Notes: generated by a model not told the origin, from the sequence alone. A DNA stretch of 64,000 nt from an uncultured Eubacteriales bacterium (GCA_949293815.1 CASFEZ010000004.1:25512-89511), one strand, 5' to 3'. Counted from the first letter of the stretch, positions 44,559 through 54,283 are shown. Made by a program: numbers and translations.

Positions 44559-46076
44559 ATGAAAAAACCCTATGTTCTTTGTATTATGGATGGGTTCGGC
44601 ATCAATCCGGGCGCAAAAGGCAATGCGATTGAGGCTGCCAAAACCCCGAATCTGGATCGGTTGTTTGCGGAAAATCCCCATACGCAGATCAGCGCTTCCG
44701 GTCTGGATGTCGGTCTGCCGGACGGGCAGATGGGCAACAGCGAGGTCGGACATACCAATATCGGCGCCGGCCGCGTGGTATATCAGATGCTGGTGAAAAT
44801 ATCCAAAACCATTCAGGACAGGGAATTGATAAAAAATAAGCCGCTTTTTGATGCTATGCAGCACTGCAAGGAAAACGGTACTGCGCTGCACCTGGTAGGT
44901 CTTCTGTCCGACGGCGGTGTGCACAGCCATATCGAGCACCTGTTTGGTCTGTTAGACATGGCAAAGGAGATGGGTCTTGAAAAAGTCTATGTCCACGCCA
45001 TTACCGACGGGCGTGATGTTTCCGTGGAATCGGGCATCGGCTTTGTAGGACAGTGCGAGGATAAATTTGCCGAATTGGGCATCGGCAGCATTGCCACCAT
45101 TTCCGGCAGATATTACGCCATGGATCGGGATTTTGCCTGGGATCGCGAGGAGAAAGCCTATGCCGCCATGGTGTACGGCGAGGGCGAGCAGTGCGCCGAC
45201 CCGGTGAAAGCCATGCAGCATTCCTATGATAAAGGCGTTACCGACGAATTTGTGGTGCCGGTTGTGGTGGATAAAACCGGTATGGTACAGGCGAACGATT
45301 CCGTCATTTTCTTTAACTTCCGCCCCGACCGCGCCCGCCAGCTGACCCGTATTTTTGTTGACCCGGACTTTAACGGGTTTGAACGCAGAAACGGCTTCTT
45401 CCCGGTGCATTTTGTTTGCATGACCAGCTATGATGCCACCATGCCCAATGTATCCGTCGCTTTTGAAAGCGAGGATTTGAAAATGACCATGGGCGAGTAC
45501 ATTTCTTCGCTGGGGATGACCCAGCTGCGGATTGCCGAAACGCAAAAATATGCCCATGTCACCTTTTTCTTTAACGGCGGCGTGGAAAACCAGTTCCCCG
45601 GCGAGGACCGTATTCTGATTCCCTCGCCCGATGTAGCGACCTTTGATTTGAAACCGGAAATGAGCGCTTATGAAGTGACCGACGCGGTGGTCGAACAGGT
45701 GCTTGCCGGGAAATATGATGTGATTATCATCAACTACGCCAACTGCGATATGGTCGGTCACACCGGTATTTTCGAGGCGGCGGTCAAAGCGGTGGAAGCG
45801 GTGGATACCTGTGTCGGACGCCTGGCGGACGCGGTCGCCAAAATGGGCGGCAAAATGGTGATTACCGCCGACCACGGCAACGCAGATAAAATGCTTGACG
45901 AAAACGGCGAGCCGTTTACCCCCCATTCCACCAATCCGGTGCCGGTCATAACCATCGGACAGAACAAGCCCCTGCGCAGCGGCGGTCGTCTTTGCGATTT
46001 GTGTCCCACACTGCTGGAAATGATGGGTCTTGCCAAACCGGTTGAAATGACCGGCGAGAGCCTGATTGAAGCATAA
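44559..46076 (+). CDS. gpmI: 2,3-bisphosphoglycerate-independent phosphoglycerate mutase
   Basis: Mn-dependent mutase interconverting 3- and 2-phosphoglycerate. 505 residues, full length. CIMDGFGINP and PDGQMGNSEVGHTNIGAGR hold the metal ligands and the phosphoserine; the substrate Arg and His are in HIEHLFGLLDMA and HAITDGRDV; TADHGNADKML is the second metal cluster. ATG 44559 has AAGGAG upstream. With pgk and tpiA it forms the lower-glycolysis cluster common in Clostridia, here without gap and eno. Confidence 0.97.
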   Translation: MKKPYVLCIMDGFGINPGAKGNAIEAAKTPNLDRLFAENPHTQISASGLDVGLPDGQMGNSEVGHTNIGAGRVVYQMLVKISKTIQDRELIKNKPLFDAMQHCKENGTALHLVGLLSDGGVHSHIEHLFGLLDMAKEMGLEKVYVHAITDGRDVSVESGIGFVGQCEDKFAELGIGSIATISGRYYAMDRDFAWDREEKAYAAMVYGEGEQCADPVKAMQHSYDKGVTDEFVVPVVVDKTGMVQANDSVIFFNFRPDRARQLTRIFVDPDFNGFERRNGFFPVHFVCMTSYDATMPNVSVAFESEDLKMTMGEYISSLGMTQLRIAETQKYAHVTFFFNGGVENQFPGEDRILIPSPDVATFDLKPEMSAYEVTDAVVEQVLAGKYDVIIINYANCDMVGHTGIFEAAVKAVEAVDTCVGRLADAVAKMGGKMVITADHGNADKMLDENGEPFTPHSTNPVPVITIGQNKPLRSGGRLCDLCPTLLEMMGLAKPVEMTGESLIEA

Positions 46077-46189
46077 GCCGTCTGTCATTTTTTAGAAAAG
46101 CGTGGAAAAAACAGGGGATTTTGTGTAATGTTCTGAAAATTAACATCTTTCCCCCGTTATATTTCTAATATTTTCTATACATATTTGGC

Positions 46190-46218
46190 TTGACTTTTCT
46201 TGCGCCTTGGTGTAGAAT
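46190..46218 (+). promoter_or_regulatory. Promoter of the short dockerin protein gene
   Basis: TTGACT (46190-46195), 17-bp spacer, TAGAAT (46213-46218). The gap from 46077 to here is AT-rich and carries nothing else I can name. Confidence 0.7.
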
Positions 46219-46275
46219 ACTTCATGAAGCAGCAAATGTTGCTTGTACAGTATTATATTTTACGGAGGAAAAGAA

Positions 46276-46821
46276 ATGATCAGAAAGAGTTCAAAAAATG
46301 TTCTTGCTGTTCTTCTTGTGCTTTGCATCAGCGCGGTTGCCTTGTTTACCGCTTTTTCCGGTGATGTTCTTGTTCCGGAGGTAGCCGGTACAACGGAAGC
46401 CACTACAGAAGCACCAATTGAAGACACCACTGTCGCTGAAGAAACCACCGCTCCTGTTGAGCCTTCCGAAGAACCCTCTTCCGAAGAGCCTTCTTCCGAT
46501 GTCCCGGAGGATGAGAGCACCACGGAACAGCCCGGTACGGTTGTCGGTGTTGTTGGTGATGTAAACCAGGATGACCGCATCACTTCTGCGGATGCCCGTC
46601 TTGCTCTTCGTATCTGCGTACAGCTTGAAGAGCCCACCGAATTGCAGCTGGTTCTGGCGGATGCCAATGGCGACAAAGTGCTTCGCACTGCTGACGCGCG
46701 TCTGATCCTCAGACATGCTGTTCAGCTGTCCAATGAAGATGTTGTCAATGTTATCGGCAGCAATGTCAGACTGATTGAAGGCGAATCTGCCGGTGTCACT
46801 ATCGTTGTAGACGCTGACTGA
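46276..46821 (+). CDS. Short secreted or membrane-anchored dockerin protein
   Basis: A 181-residue exported protein. An N-terminal hydrophobic segment (about residues 8-28) serves as signal or anchor; there is no clear AxA cleavage site. A Thr/Glu/Ser/Pro-rich linker (about residues 40-92) follows, then a type-I-like dockerin: DVNQDDRITSADARLALR and DANGDKVLRTADARLILR, two calcium-binding loops each followed by an F-helix. A short tail closes the protein. No catalytic domain is present. ATG 46276 has GGAGG 7 bp ahead. Such a free dockerin would bind a cohesin, presumably the one at 56717-57376, and may be an adaptor, a competitor or a linker to the membrane. Confidence 0.85.
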   Translation: MIRKSSKNVLAVLLVLCISAVALFTAFSGDVLVPEVAGTTEATTEAPIEDTTVAEETTAPVEPSEEPSSEEPSSDVPEDESTTEQPGTVVGVVGDVNQDDRITSADARLALRICVQLEEPTELQLVLADANGDKVLRTADARLILRHAVQLSNEDVVNVIGSNVRLIEGESAGVTIVVDAD

Positions 46822-46866
46822 GATTTTCGCGCTCCTGTGCTGGCAGGATAATATCGTCTTGTAAAG

Positions 46867-46898
46867 CCGAGGTTTCTTTGATGAAGCCTCGGTTTTTT
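46867..46898 (+). terminator. Terminator after the short dockerin gene
   Basis: CCGAGG (46867-46872) pairs with CCTCGG (46887-46892), followed by TTTTTTG. Confidence 0.82.
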
Positions 46899-46936
46899 GT
46901 TTTGCCTGAATCTTTTGCATTATGTACAAAATTTGC

Positions 46937-46965
46937 TTGCATAGCTCTGTAAAATATGGTATTAT
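46937..46965 (+). promoter_or_regulatory. Promoter of the MFS-lipase-DUF4091 operon
   Basis: TTGCAT (46937-46942), 17-bp spacer, TATTAT (46960-46965), 36 bp before the start codon. Confidence 0.6.
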
Positions 46966-47000
46966 TCTCTTGTGATATTGTTTGTAAAAGAGGGATCGGT

Positions 47001-48395
47001 ATGCAGAAAAAAGAAAGAATCCGCAGTACACGCCTGGGCGGGCGGATACTGTGGAACCTGATTATGTTCGGGTTTATGGGACAGGTCGCCTGGAACGTGG
47101 AAAATATGTTCTTTAATACCTTTTTATTTAACTCGGTTTATGCCGATGCTTCCCAGCAGGCGGTGGACGGCTCCATCGGCGTGGTTAGCGCCATCAATAT
47201 TATGGTGGCTCTGTCGGCGGCCACGGCGGTCATTACCACCTTTATTATGGGTGCGCTCAGCGACCGGCTGCGCCGCAGAAAAATTTTCATCTCTGCCGGC
47301 TATCTGGTTTGGGGCGTTACGGTTATGGTTTTTGGTGTCATTACCAAAGGAAATACCGCAGCGCTGTTCCAGTTATCCGATCCGGTTGCCATTTTAACGG
47401 CAACCGTTACGATTGTCATTGTTATGGACTGTGTGATGACCTTTATGGGCTCTACCGCCAACGATTCCGCCTTTAACGCCTGGGTGACGGATGTTACCGA
47501 CAGCACCAACCGCGGAACGGTCGAAGGGATTCTGGCGATTATGCCTTTAGCTGCCATGGCTGTGGTTATGGGGCTGGGCGGCGCGATCAGCGCCATCGGC
47601 TATCAAACTTTCTTTATCGCGTTGGGCGTTTTTGTTTCGCTTTGCGGACTGATTGGCTTTTTCTCCTTAAAGGATTCGCAAACCGGTCAACGGGAGACCG
47701 GCGGCAGCTATTGGAAAGAGTTGGTTTATGGGTTCCGTCCCTCTGTCGTCAGGGAAAATGCGCGTCTGTACCTGACTCTGGGAGCGGCATGCCTGTTTAA
47801 TGTGGCGGTACAGGTGTTCTTCCCCTATCTTTTTATCTATTTACAGCACGGACTGGGACTGGATTTGAACGAACTGCTTGCCGGCCTGACCCCGGGGCTG
47901 ATTGCCGGCCTTGTGGCGGCAGTCGTGGTTGTTGTCGGGGCAATCATCGGCATGGGCAAGCTGGTGGATCGGTACGGCAAAAAGCATTTTATCAACCTCT
48001 CTGTCATTTTGTTTATTGTCGGTCTGCTTGCCACGGCTTTTGCGGACAGCCTGATGCAGTTCGTCGTTTGTTTTGTTCCGGCGCTGATTGGCTATGGGAT
48101 GCTGATGATTATGCTGAACGCGGCGGTGCGTGATTTTACGCCGGAGGGCAAGGTCGGTTTATTCCAGGGGGTGCGCATGATTTTTATTGTGCTGCTGCCA
48201 ATGATTATTGGTCCGACCATCGGCAATATATCCATCCGCTTTTTCGATTCGGTGCCTTATGTCAACGATTACGGCATTGTGACCGAATGCCCCGGCAGCT
48301 CAATGTTTGCGGCAGCTGCCGTGGTATCGCTGTTTATCTTCCTGCCGGTATACTTCCTGCAAAAGAAGGGTATTGATAAAAAAGAAAATTCTTAA
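47001..48395 (+). CDS. Major facilitator superfamily transporter
   Basis: A 464-residue, 12-helix secondary transporter. GALSDRLRRRKIF after helix 2 is the MFS motif A (G-x-L-x-D-R-x-x-R-R), and a related GKLVDRYGKKHF stands in the second half. The N-terminal region with WNVENMFFNTFLF resembles the sugar-handling or LacS-like MFS/GPH boundary group. It heads a unit with a secreted lipase-like protein and a GH123-like enzyme, so uptake of a degradation product is plausible. ATG 47001 has AGAGGGA upstream; the earlier in-frame start overlaps the promoter. Confidence 0.85.
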   Translation: MQKKERIRSTRLGGRILWNLIMFGFMGQVAWNVENMFFNTFLFNSVYADASQQAVDGSIGVVSAINIMVALSAATAVITTFIMGALSDRLRRRKIFISAGYLVWGVTVMVFGVITKGNTAALFQLSDPVAILTATVTIVIVMDCVMTFMGSTANDSAFNAWVTDVTDSTNRGTVEGILAIMPLAAMAVVMGLGGAISAIGYQTFFIALGVFVSLCGLIGFFSLKDSQTGQRETGGSYWKELVYGFRPSVVRENARLYLTLGAACLFNVAVQVFFPYLFIYLQHGLGLDLNELLAGLTPGLIAGLVAAVVVVVGAIIGMGKLVDRYGKKHFINLSVILFIVGLLATAFADSLMQFVVCFVPALIGYGMLMIMLNAAVRDFTPEGKVGLFQGVRMIFIVLLPMIIGPTIGNISIRFFDSVPYVNDYGIVTECPGSSMFAAAAVVSLFIFLPVYFLQKKGIDKKENS

Positions 48396-48415
48396 TCGTT
48401 TCAGGAGGGGTTTTT

Positions 48416-50359
48416 ATGAAACGGGTATTTGTTAAAAAAGTGTTGGCTCTGGTTGTTGCGTTATCGCTTGCGGTTGCCGTATTGCCGGTAGCTTCCGCCG
48501 AAGAGGCGTATTCCGATTATCCGGTGGTGCTGCTGCCGGGCTACAGTTCCTCGGGGCTGGAGCGGGTGTATGAGGACGGCTCCGCCAAGCAAGTTTGGGG
48601 CGTGAATACCGACGCCATTTTACAGGCGGTGCTTGCCCGTATTGCTGAACTGGCGTTGGGGCTGGGGCTGGCCGCCAGCGGCAGCGACCCGGCGTATCTG
48701 GCGAAAGTGGTGGGGGAGGAGTCCCGCGCCATTCTGGACGGCGTGCGCTGCAATCCCGACGGGAGCTCGGTTTATTCCGTGCGCCGGATTTACAGCGAAC
48801 CGGAGAACACCAACAACGCCTATTATCTGGCGCATCCGGATGAAATCGGCGGGATGTACGAGCGGGATATTATGGGCGACATCGGCGATTTGATTGGGGA
48901 TGCGCTGCTGTTCAACTTTAATACCGACTTTCGTATGGGCGCCATCGCCTGTGCTGAACAATTGCAGGAATATATTCTGAAAGTATTGGAGTACACCGGC
49001 GCCGAAAAGGTGAATCTGCTGGCCATCAGCCATGGCGGGCAGGTGGCAGGCACCTATTTAAGCCTGTACGGCACCCAGGGGCTGGTGAACAACGCGGTTC
49101 TGGTGGTACCCGCGTTGGGCGGCGCAGGGATTGCCTATGACTTTTTTAACGGAGATATTGACTTTGATGAGCTGACTCTGGTAAAATTTATTGAGCATGG
49201 CTTTATGAGTGAAACCGACTACCATTGGCTGGTGCGCGCTGAGGCGACCGGTTTTCTGGACGATGTGATTCGCGAGCTGGTGCCGTATTTGCTGGAATCG
49301 GTGCTGTATTGGGGCAGTCTGTGGGATTTTATGCCGCCCGAATACTATGAGCAGATGAAGGCGCGGTATTTGGATTCGGAAGAATCGGCGGCGCTGATTG
49401 CCGCGTCCGACCGGATGCACTACGAAATTATGCCCCATTATGCCGAAAATTTTGCCGCCTGTCAGACGGCGGGCGTGAAGATTCATATCATTGCCGGTAC
49501 GGATTCCCCGATTGTCACCGGTCTTCAGGAAAACTCGGATGCGATTATCACCACCCATTCTTCCACCGGCGCTCTCACCGCGCCCTATGGACTGCGCTTT
49601 GCGGATGGCTACCGGGGGCAGGATACCACCTGCCAAAACCCGGAGCATGTGCATATCTCGCCTGCCATGACGGTGGACGCCTCCACGGCGTATCTGCCGG
49701 AAAACACCTTTTTTATCGAAGGGCTTTTCCATGGCATGGTGTATTGGGATGACTATTCTTCGGATTTGTTGGAAATTCTATTGCTGACCGACCAAATTGC
49801 GGATGTACACACCGACCCGCGCTATTCTCAGTTCCACGCGACCACCAACGCCGAACAGGCGGTAACGGCATATTTTGACCAAAGCCCCGAGGGGCAGCTG
49901 GGCGCAGACGACCAATATCTGATTGTCAAAAATTTGTCGTCGACCCATTCGCTGACCCTGTTGAATATCAGCTGTTTTGGTCAGGAGCTGCTGATTCCCG
50001 CCGCCGGGAAGCAGTTGGCGCCCGGCGAGGCGCTGCGCCTGCCGGTGCAGGGGGAGCCCGAGGCGGTGTCCTACCGGAAAATGCAGCTCACCGTCCGTTA
50101 TTATACTTCTATTGCTGCCGGAACGCCCGTGGGCACACGCACGCTCAGCTTCCTTGTCATGAACGGAGAACCGGCGGTATATGACGGGCAAACGCCCTAT
50201 GCGCCGCTGATGTTGACGGAAAGCGCGTTCCCGCAAATTGCCGGAGATCGGGCAACGAGTGTGTTGGAAAAAATCGGCATTTTGGATTTTGTAGAAATGT
50301 TTTTCGATATCTTTTATGCAATATTGCAGAATATTCGGCTTTTGTTCAAGCTGGGATAA
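48416..50359 (+). CDS. Secreted lipase-like alpha/beta hydrolase
   Basis: A 647-residue extracellular protein. Signal peptide (residues 1-28, cleavage after ASA), then a lipase-like start YPVVLLPGYSSSGLERVYE, nucleophile elbow LLAISHGGQVAGTYL (AxSxG) and HVHISPAMTVDAST as a possible His region. The last 150 residues look like a beta-sandwich domain (LIVKNLSSTHSLTLLNISCF) and the extreme C-terminus is hydrophobic, perhaps a membrane tether. It is a paralogue of the cytosolic protein at 38538-40058. ATG 48416 has AGGAGGGG 8 bp ahead. Acyl-ester or glycolipid hydrolysis at the surface is inferred, not shown. Confidence 0.72.
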   Translation: MKRVFVKKVLALVVALSLAVAVLPVASAEEAYSDYPVVLLPGYSSSGLERVYEDGSAKQVWGVNTDAILQAVLARIAELALGLGLAASGSDPAYLAKVVGEESRAILDGVRCNPDGSSVYSVRRIYSEPENTNNAYYLAHPDEIGGMYERDIMGDIGDLIGDALLFNFNTDFRMGAIACAEQLQEYILKVLEYTGAEKVNLLAISHGGQVAGTYLSLYGTQGLVNNAVLVVPALGGAGIAYDFFNGDIDFDELTLVKFIEHGFMSETDYHWLVRAEATGFLDDVIRELVPYLLESVLYWGSLWDFMPPEYYEQMKARYLDSEESAALIAASDRMHYEIMPHYAENFAACQTAGVKIHIIAGTDSPIVTGLQENSDAIITTHSSTGALTAPYGLRFADGYRGQDTTCQNPEHVHISPAMTVDASTAYLPENTFFIEGLFHGMVYWDDYSSDLLEILLLTDQIADVHTDPRYSQFHATTNAEQAVTAYFDQSPEGQLGADDQYLIVKNLSSTHSLTLLNISCFGQELLIPAAGKQLAPGEALRLPVQGEPEAVSYRKMQLTVRYYTSIAAGTPVGTRTLSFLVMNGEPAVYDGQTPYAPLMLTESAFPQIAGDRATSVLEKIGILDFVEMFFDIFYAILQNIRLLFKLG

Positions 50360-50371
50360 GAGAGGTAGTAT

Positions 50372-52003
50372 ATGAAAGAATTGTATTTTGTCAATTCGCT
50401 GGAAAAAGTTTTTCCGGACGAAGCGCCGGGCGGACGGCTGGAAAAAATCTCGATGCTGAGAAACGAACGGTATTCTTTTCAGCTGGCCATTTTTTGCGAA
50501 AAAGAGGAAACACCGGTGACCATTACGCCGCCGGCCGAACTGGCGGATTGCCTGCATCTGTATACCGTCGGGCTGATTCCGGTACATGTGGATGCCAAGG
50601 AGAAGTGCGAAGATGATTTCCTGCTGCGGGAGGGCAAACCCGGGCTGTATCCCGATTTGCTGGTTCCGTGTGATACGCAGCTGACCCTGCGGGGTAAGGG
50701 CTGGCGCAGCATCTGGCTGGAAATCGAGCCGAAAGAGCCCCTTGCCGCCGGCAGGCGGGAATGCGCCTTTTCGGTTGTTTTGCCGGAAGGCAAGGCGACC
50801 GTTTCGCTGACGCTTGCGGTGGTCAACGCGCTTCTTCCGGAGCAGAGCTTGATTTGCACCCATTGGTTTTATTGCGATTGTCTCGCGGACCAGTACCAGA
50901 CCCCGGTTTTTTCGGAAGCGCATTGGCAGATTATTGAAAAGTATATCCGTTTCGCGGTCAAGCACGGCATCAATATGATTTTAACGCCTCTGTTTACTCC
51001 GCCGCTGGATACCGCCGTCGGCAAAGAGCGTCCCACGGTGCAGCTGGTAGGCGTGACCGCCAAAGATTATCAATATACCTTTGATTTTTCCCTTTTGGAT
51101 CGGTGGATCGATCTGTGTCTTTCCTGCGGGGTGCAGTATTTTGAAATGTCCCATCTGTTTACCCAGTGGGGCGCCAGGCATGCGCCCAAGATTATGGCCG
51201 AGACCGCCGATGGCGAAAAACGGCTGTTCGGATGGGAAACCAACGCCTCCGGCGCGGAGTATAAGCATTTTCTCAAGTGCTTTGCCGCTGCGCTGAATCC
51301 TTTTCTGGCACAGAAAGGCGTACAGGATCGCTGCTTCTTCCATGTTTCCGATGAGCCGGGCTTTAAGGATTTGCTCAGCTATAAAAAGGCGTCGAAAATC
51401 ATCGAGGAATGCTTTGGACAGTACCGCTGCATCGATGCGCTATCAGAATATGTCTTTTACCAAAACGGTTTGACCAAAACGCCGATTCCCAGCATTGGTG
51501 CCATTGATGCATTCAGGGGCAAGGTGCCCGAGCTGTGGGCGTATTATTGCGGCGGTCCGGCAAAAGAAAACTATATCAATCGCTTTTTGTATTACCCCTC
51601 AGTGCGCAACCGTGCGCTGGGCGCGGCGCTGTATGCCTATGACTGCAAAGGATTTTTGCACTGGGGCTATAATTTCTGGTATACCGTACTTTCGACTGCC
51701 CGTATCAATCCCTTTGAGGATACTGCCTCCGGCGGCGGGTTCCCGGCGGGCGACGGCTTTGTGGTATATCCCGGTGAAAACGGCGAGCCTCTGCCCTCCC
51801 TGCGCTTAAAAGTATTTTACGACAGCTTACAGGATGAGCGTGCGCTTCGGCTGTTGGAAGCTATTGCCGGCAGAGAGGCGGCGATGCAGGTTTTGCAGCA
51901 GGCGTATGACGGGTATTCCTTCCGCTCCTATCCAGCTACTGCCGAGGGCTTTTTATCCCTGCGCGAGCAAATCAACAACGCAATTGCCGACCGTTGTTCG
52001 TAA
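50372..52003 (+). CDS. DUF4091 / GH123-like glycoside hydrolase
   Basis: A 543-residue cytoplasmic protein with no signal peptide. The N-terminal part (to about residue 150) is beta-sandwich-like; the rest fits a barrel with FHVSDEPGFKDLL, where the Asp-Glu pair matches the catalytic DE of GH123 N-acetylgalactosaminidases, plus the downstream YYCGGPAKENYINRF and CKGFLHWGYNFWY segments of the DUF4091 domain. The substrate is unknown; hexosaminides are the best guess. It lies 12 bp after the secreted lipase-like gene (GAGAGG upstream), so import by the MFS transporter followed by intracellular cleavage is a reasonable model. Confidence 0.8.
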   Translation: MKELYFVNSLEKVFPDEAPGGRLEKISMLRNERYSFQLAIFCEKEETPVTITPPAELADCLHLYTVGLIPVHVDAKEKCEDDFLLREGKPGLYPDLLVPCDTQLTLRGKGWRSIWLEIEPKEPLAAGRRECAFSVVLPEGKATVSLTLAVVNALLPEQSLICTHWFYCDCLADQYQTPVFSEAHWQIIEKYIRFAVKHGINMILTPLFTPPLDTAVGKERPTVQLVGVTAKDYQYTFDFSLLDRWIDLCLSCGVQYFEMSHLFTQWGARHAPKIMAETADGEKRLFGWETNASGAEYKHFLKCFAAALNPFLAQKGVQDRCFFHVSDEPGFKDLLSYKKASKIIEECFGQYRCIDALSEYVFYQNGLTKTPIPSIGAIDAFRGKVPELWAYYCGGPAKENYINRFLYYPSVRNRALGAALYAYDCKGFLHWGYNFWYTVLSTARINPFEDTASGGGFPAGDGFVVYPGENGEPLPSLRLKVFYDSLQDERALRLLEAIAGREAAMQVLQQAYDGYSFRSYPATAEGFLSLREQINNAIADRCS

Positions 52004-52010
52004 ATTCGTC

Positions 52011-52039
52011 TTGCTTTTGCCCCGTTTCCATGGTATACT
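52011..52039 (+). promoter_or_regulatory. Promoter of dapF-dapL
   Basis: TTGCTT (52011-52016), 17-bp spacer, TATACT (52034-52039). Confidence 0.65.
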
Positions 52040-52096
52040 TAGTATGCTTATTCGTGGAAATGGGGCATTTTTTGTCCCAGAGGAAGGAACATGGCT

Positions 52097-52957
52097 ATGA
52101 AATTTACAAAAATGCACGGCGCCGGCAATGACTATGTGTATGTCAATTGCTTTGAAGAAACCATTCCCGACCGCGTAAAGACTGCGGCGGCGGTCAGCGA
52201 CCGCCACTTTGGCATCGGTGCGGACGGTCTGATTTGTCTGGATCCGTCTGAAATTGCCGACTGCAAGATGGATATGTACAACGCCGATGGTTCCCGCGGT
52301 AAAATGTGCGGCAACGGCGTTCGCTGTGTGGCAAAGCTGGCGTATGACAGCGGTATTGCCAAAAAAGATGAGATTTCGGTGGAAACCCTGAGTGGGATTA
52401 AGTATATTAAAATCATAAAAGATGAGGACGGCGAAGTGGTCGGCGCCCAGGTGGATATGGGCGAGCCGATTTTGAAGCCGGAGGAAATCCCTGCGCTGTT
52501 TGATGGCGAACAGGCGGTTTCCGCGCCGTTGGCTGTTGGGGATCAGGAATATTCTGTTACGCTGGTTTCCATGGGGAATCCCCATTGCGTGGTCTATGTA
52601 GACGATGTGAAAACGCTGGATATTGAAAAGATTGGTCCCCATTTTGAAAACCACGCCCGTTTCCCGGATCGTATCAACACCGAATTTGTCCGTGTGCTCA
52701 GCAGCCGGGAACTGGATATGCGCGTATGGGAGCGCGGCTCGGGCGAAACCTTGGCCTGCGGCACGGGCACCTGCGCTTGCGTGGTCGCCAGCATTTTGAA
52801 CGGCTATTGTGCGCCGGATACCGATATCAAGGTAAACCTCTTGGGCGGCACGCTGACCATCCGCTGGAGCACGATGGATAACCATGTTTATATGACCGGT
52901 CCGGCTGAAACGGTTTTTACCGGTGAATACGATTTGAAAAAACACGGCTTGCTGTAA
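52097..52957 (+). CDS. dapF: Diaminopimelate epimerase
   Basis: Converts LL- to meso-diaminopimelate for lysine and peptidoglycan. 286 residues. The start KFTKMHGAGNDYVYVN, the two catalytic cysteines in KMCGNGVRC and ACGTGTCA, and the fold's internal repeat are present. ATG 52097 gives a better ribosome-site distance than ATG 52091. It is followed by dapL, so the LL-diaminopimelate aminotransferase route is used and cell walls should contain meso-Dap. Confidence 0.95.
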   Translation: MKFTKMHGAGNDYVYVNCFEETIPDRVKTAAAVSDRHFGIGADGLICLDPSEIADCKMDMYNADGSRGKMCGNGVRCVAKLAYDSGIAKKDEISVETLSGIKYIKIIKDEDGEVVGAQVDMGEPILKPEEIPALFDGEQAVSAPLAVGDQEYSVTLVSMGNPHCVVYVDDVKTLDIEKIGPHFENHARFPDRINTEFVRVLSSRELDMRVWERGSGETLACGTGTCACVVASILNGYCAPDTDIKVNLLGGTLTIRWSTMDNHVYMTGPAETVFTGEYDLKKHGLL

Positions 52958-53002
52958 CTCTGAGCCGTAAAACCATTAAAATTTTGAGGAGTGCTGCAAA
53001 AA

Positions 53003-54217
53003 ATGAAAATCAATGAAAACTTTCTGAAAATTCAAAACAACTATTTGTTTTCTGATATAGCCAAAAAAGTCGCCGCCTATAAAGAGGCAAACCCTTCGGC
53101 GGACTTGATTCGCCTGGGGATCGGTGATGTGACCCGCCCGCTGCCCGAGGCGGTCACCGAGGCGATGAAAAAAGCGGTCGAGGAACAGGAAACCGTCGAG
53201 GGCTTCCGTGGGTATCCGCCCGAGTACGGCTATGACTTTTTAAGAAGTGCCATCAACCGGAACGACTATGCCGCCCGAGGCGTCAGCCTTTCGGATGATG
53301 AAATCTTTGTCAGTGACGGCGCAAAAAGCGACTGCGGCAATATCGGCGATATTTTTTCTGTTGATAATCTGGTTGCTGTCTGCGACCCGCTGTATCCGGT
53401 TTATGTGGATACTAATGTGATGGCCGATCGTTCCGGCGTTTTGCAAAACGGGCTGTGGAGCAATTTCCACTATATGCCCTGTACGGCGGAGAACGGTTTT
53501 TTGCCGCAGATTCCGGACAAAAAGGTGGATATCATCTATCTTTGTTTCCCCAATAACCCGACGGGCATGTCCATTACCAAAGAAGAGCTTGCCAAATGGG
53601 TTGCTTATGCCAATGCAAACGACAGCCTGATTTTGTACGACGCGGCGTATGAGGCCTATATTACCAGCGAGGATGTACCTCACAGCATTTTTGAAATCGA
53701 GGGCGCAAAAAGCTGCGCCATTGAGTTTAAGAGCTTTTCCAAAACGGCGGGCTTTACCGGTGCGCGGTGCGCTTATACCGTTGTGCCCCACGAATTAAAG
53801 CGCGGCGGGGTAGAGCTGAACGCCCTTTGGGGCAGACGGCAGGCAACCAAATTCAACGGTGTTTCCTATATCACCCAGCGCGGCGCGGAAGCGGTGTATT
53901 CCGAACAAGGCAAACAGCAGGTGCGCGCCAATATTGCCTATTACCAAAACAATGCCAAAGTCATTGCCGATGGGCTGCGCAAAGCCGGTTTTACCGTATA
54001 CGGTGGTGTGGATTCCCCCTATATCTGGCTGCGCACGCCGGATGATTTGACCTCCTGGGAATTTTTTGATTTACTTCTGCACAAGGTGCAGGTCGTGGGC
54101 ACCCCCGGTTCCGGTTTCGGTCCCTCCGGCGAAGGGTATTTCCGCCTGACTTCCTTCGGCGACAGCGAAAAAACCAGGGAAGCGGTTGCGCGTATTGTCA
54201 GCGTTTTTAGCGATTGA
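53003..54217 (+). CDS. dapL: LL-diaminopimelate aminotransferase
   Basis: PLP enzyme that makes LL-diaminopimelate directly from tetrahydrodipicolinate, skipping the acylated steps. 404 residues. KINENFLKIQNNYLFSDIAK, LGIGDVTRPLPE, FPNNPTGMSITKEEL, and KSFSKTAGFTGARCAY (PLP lysine) are hallmarks of DapL. ATG 53003 is chosen over GTG 52991 because the family starts there; GAGGAGT is upstream. It follows dapF by 45 bp. Confidence 0.94.
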   Translation: MKINENFLKIQNNYLFSDIAKKVAAYKEANPSADLIRLGIGDVTRPLPEAVTEAMKKAVEEQETVEGFRGYPPEYGYDFLRSAINRNDYAARGVSLSDDEIFVSDGAKSDCGNIGDIFSVDNLVAVCDPLYPVYVDTNVMADRSGVLQNGLWSNFHYMPCTAENGFLPQIPDKKVDIIYLCFPNNPTGMSITKEELAKWVAYANANDSLILYDAAYEAYITSEDVPHSIFEIEGAKSCAIEFKSFSKTAGFTGARCAYTVVPHELKRGGVELNALWGRRQATKFNGVSYITQRGAEAVYSEQGKQQVRANIAYYQNNAKVIADGLRKAGFTVYGGVDSPYIWLRTPDDLTSWEFFDLLLHKVQVVGTPGSGFGPSGEGYFRLTSFGDSEKTREAVARIVSVFSD

Positions 54218-54283
54218 TTCGGAAATCTTACTAAAAATAGCAGGATTTGCACAGACAAATCTTTATATAATTTGAAAAAGTCA

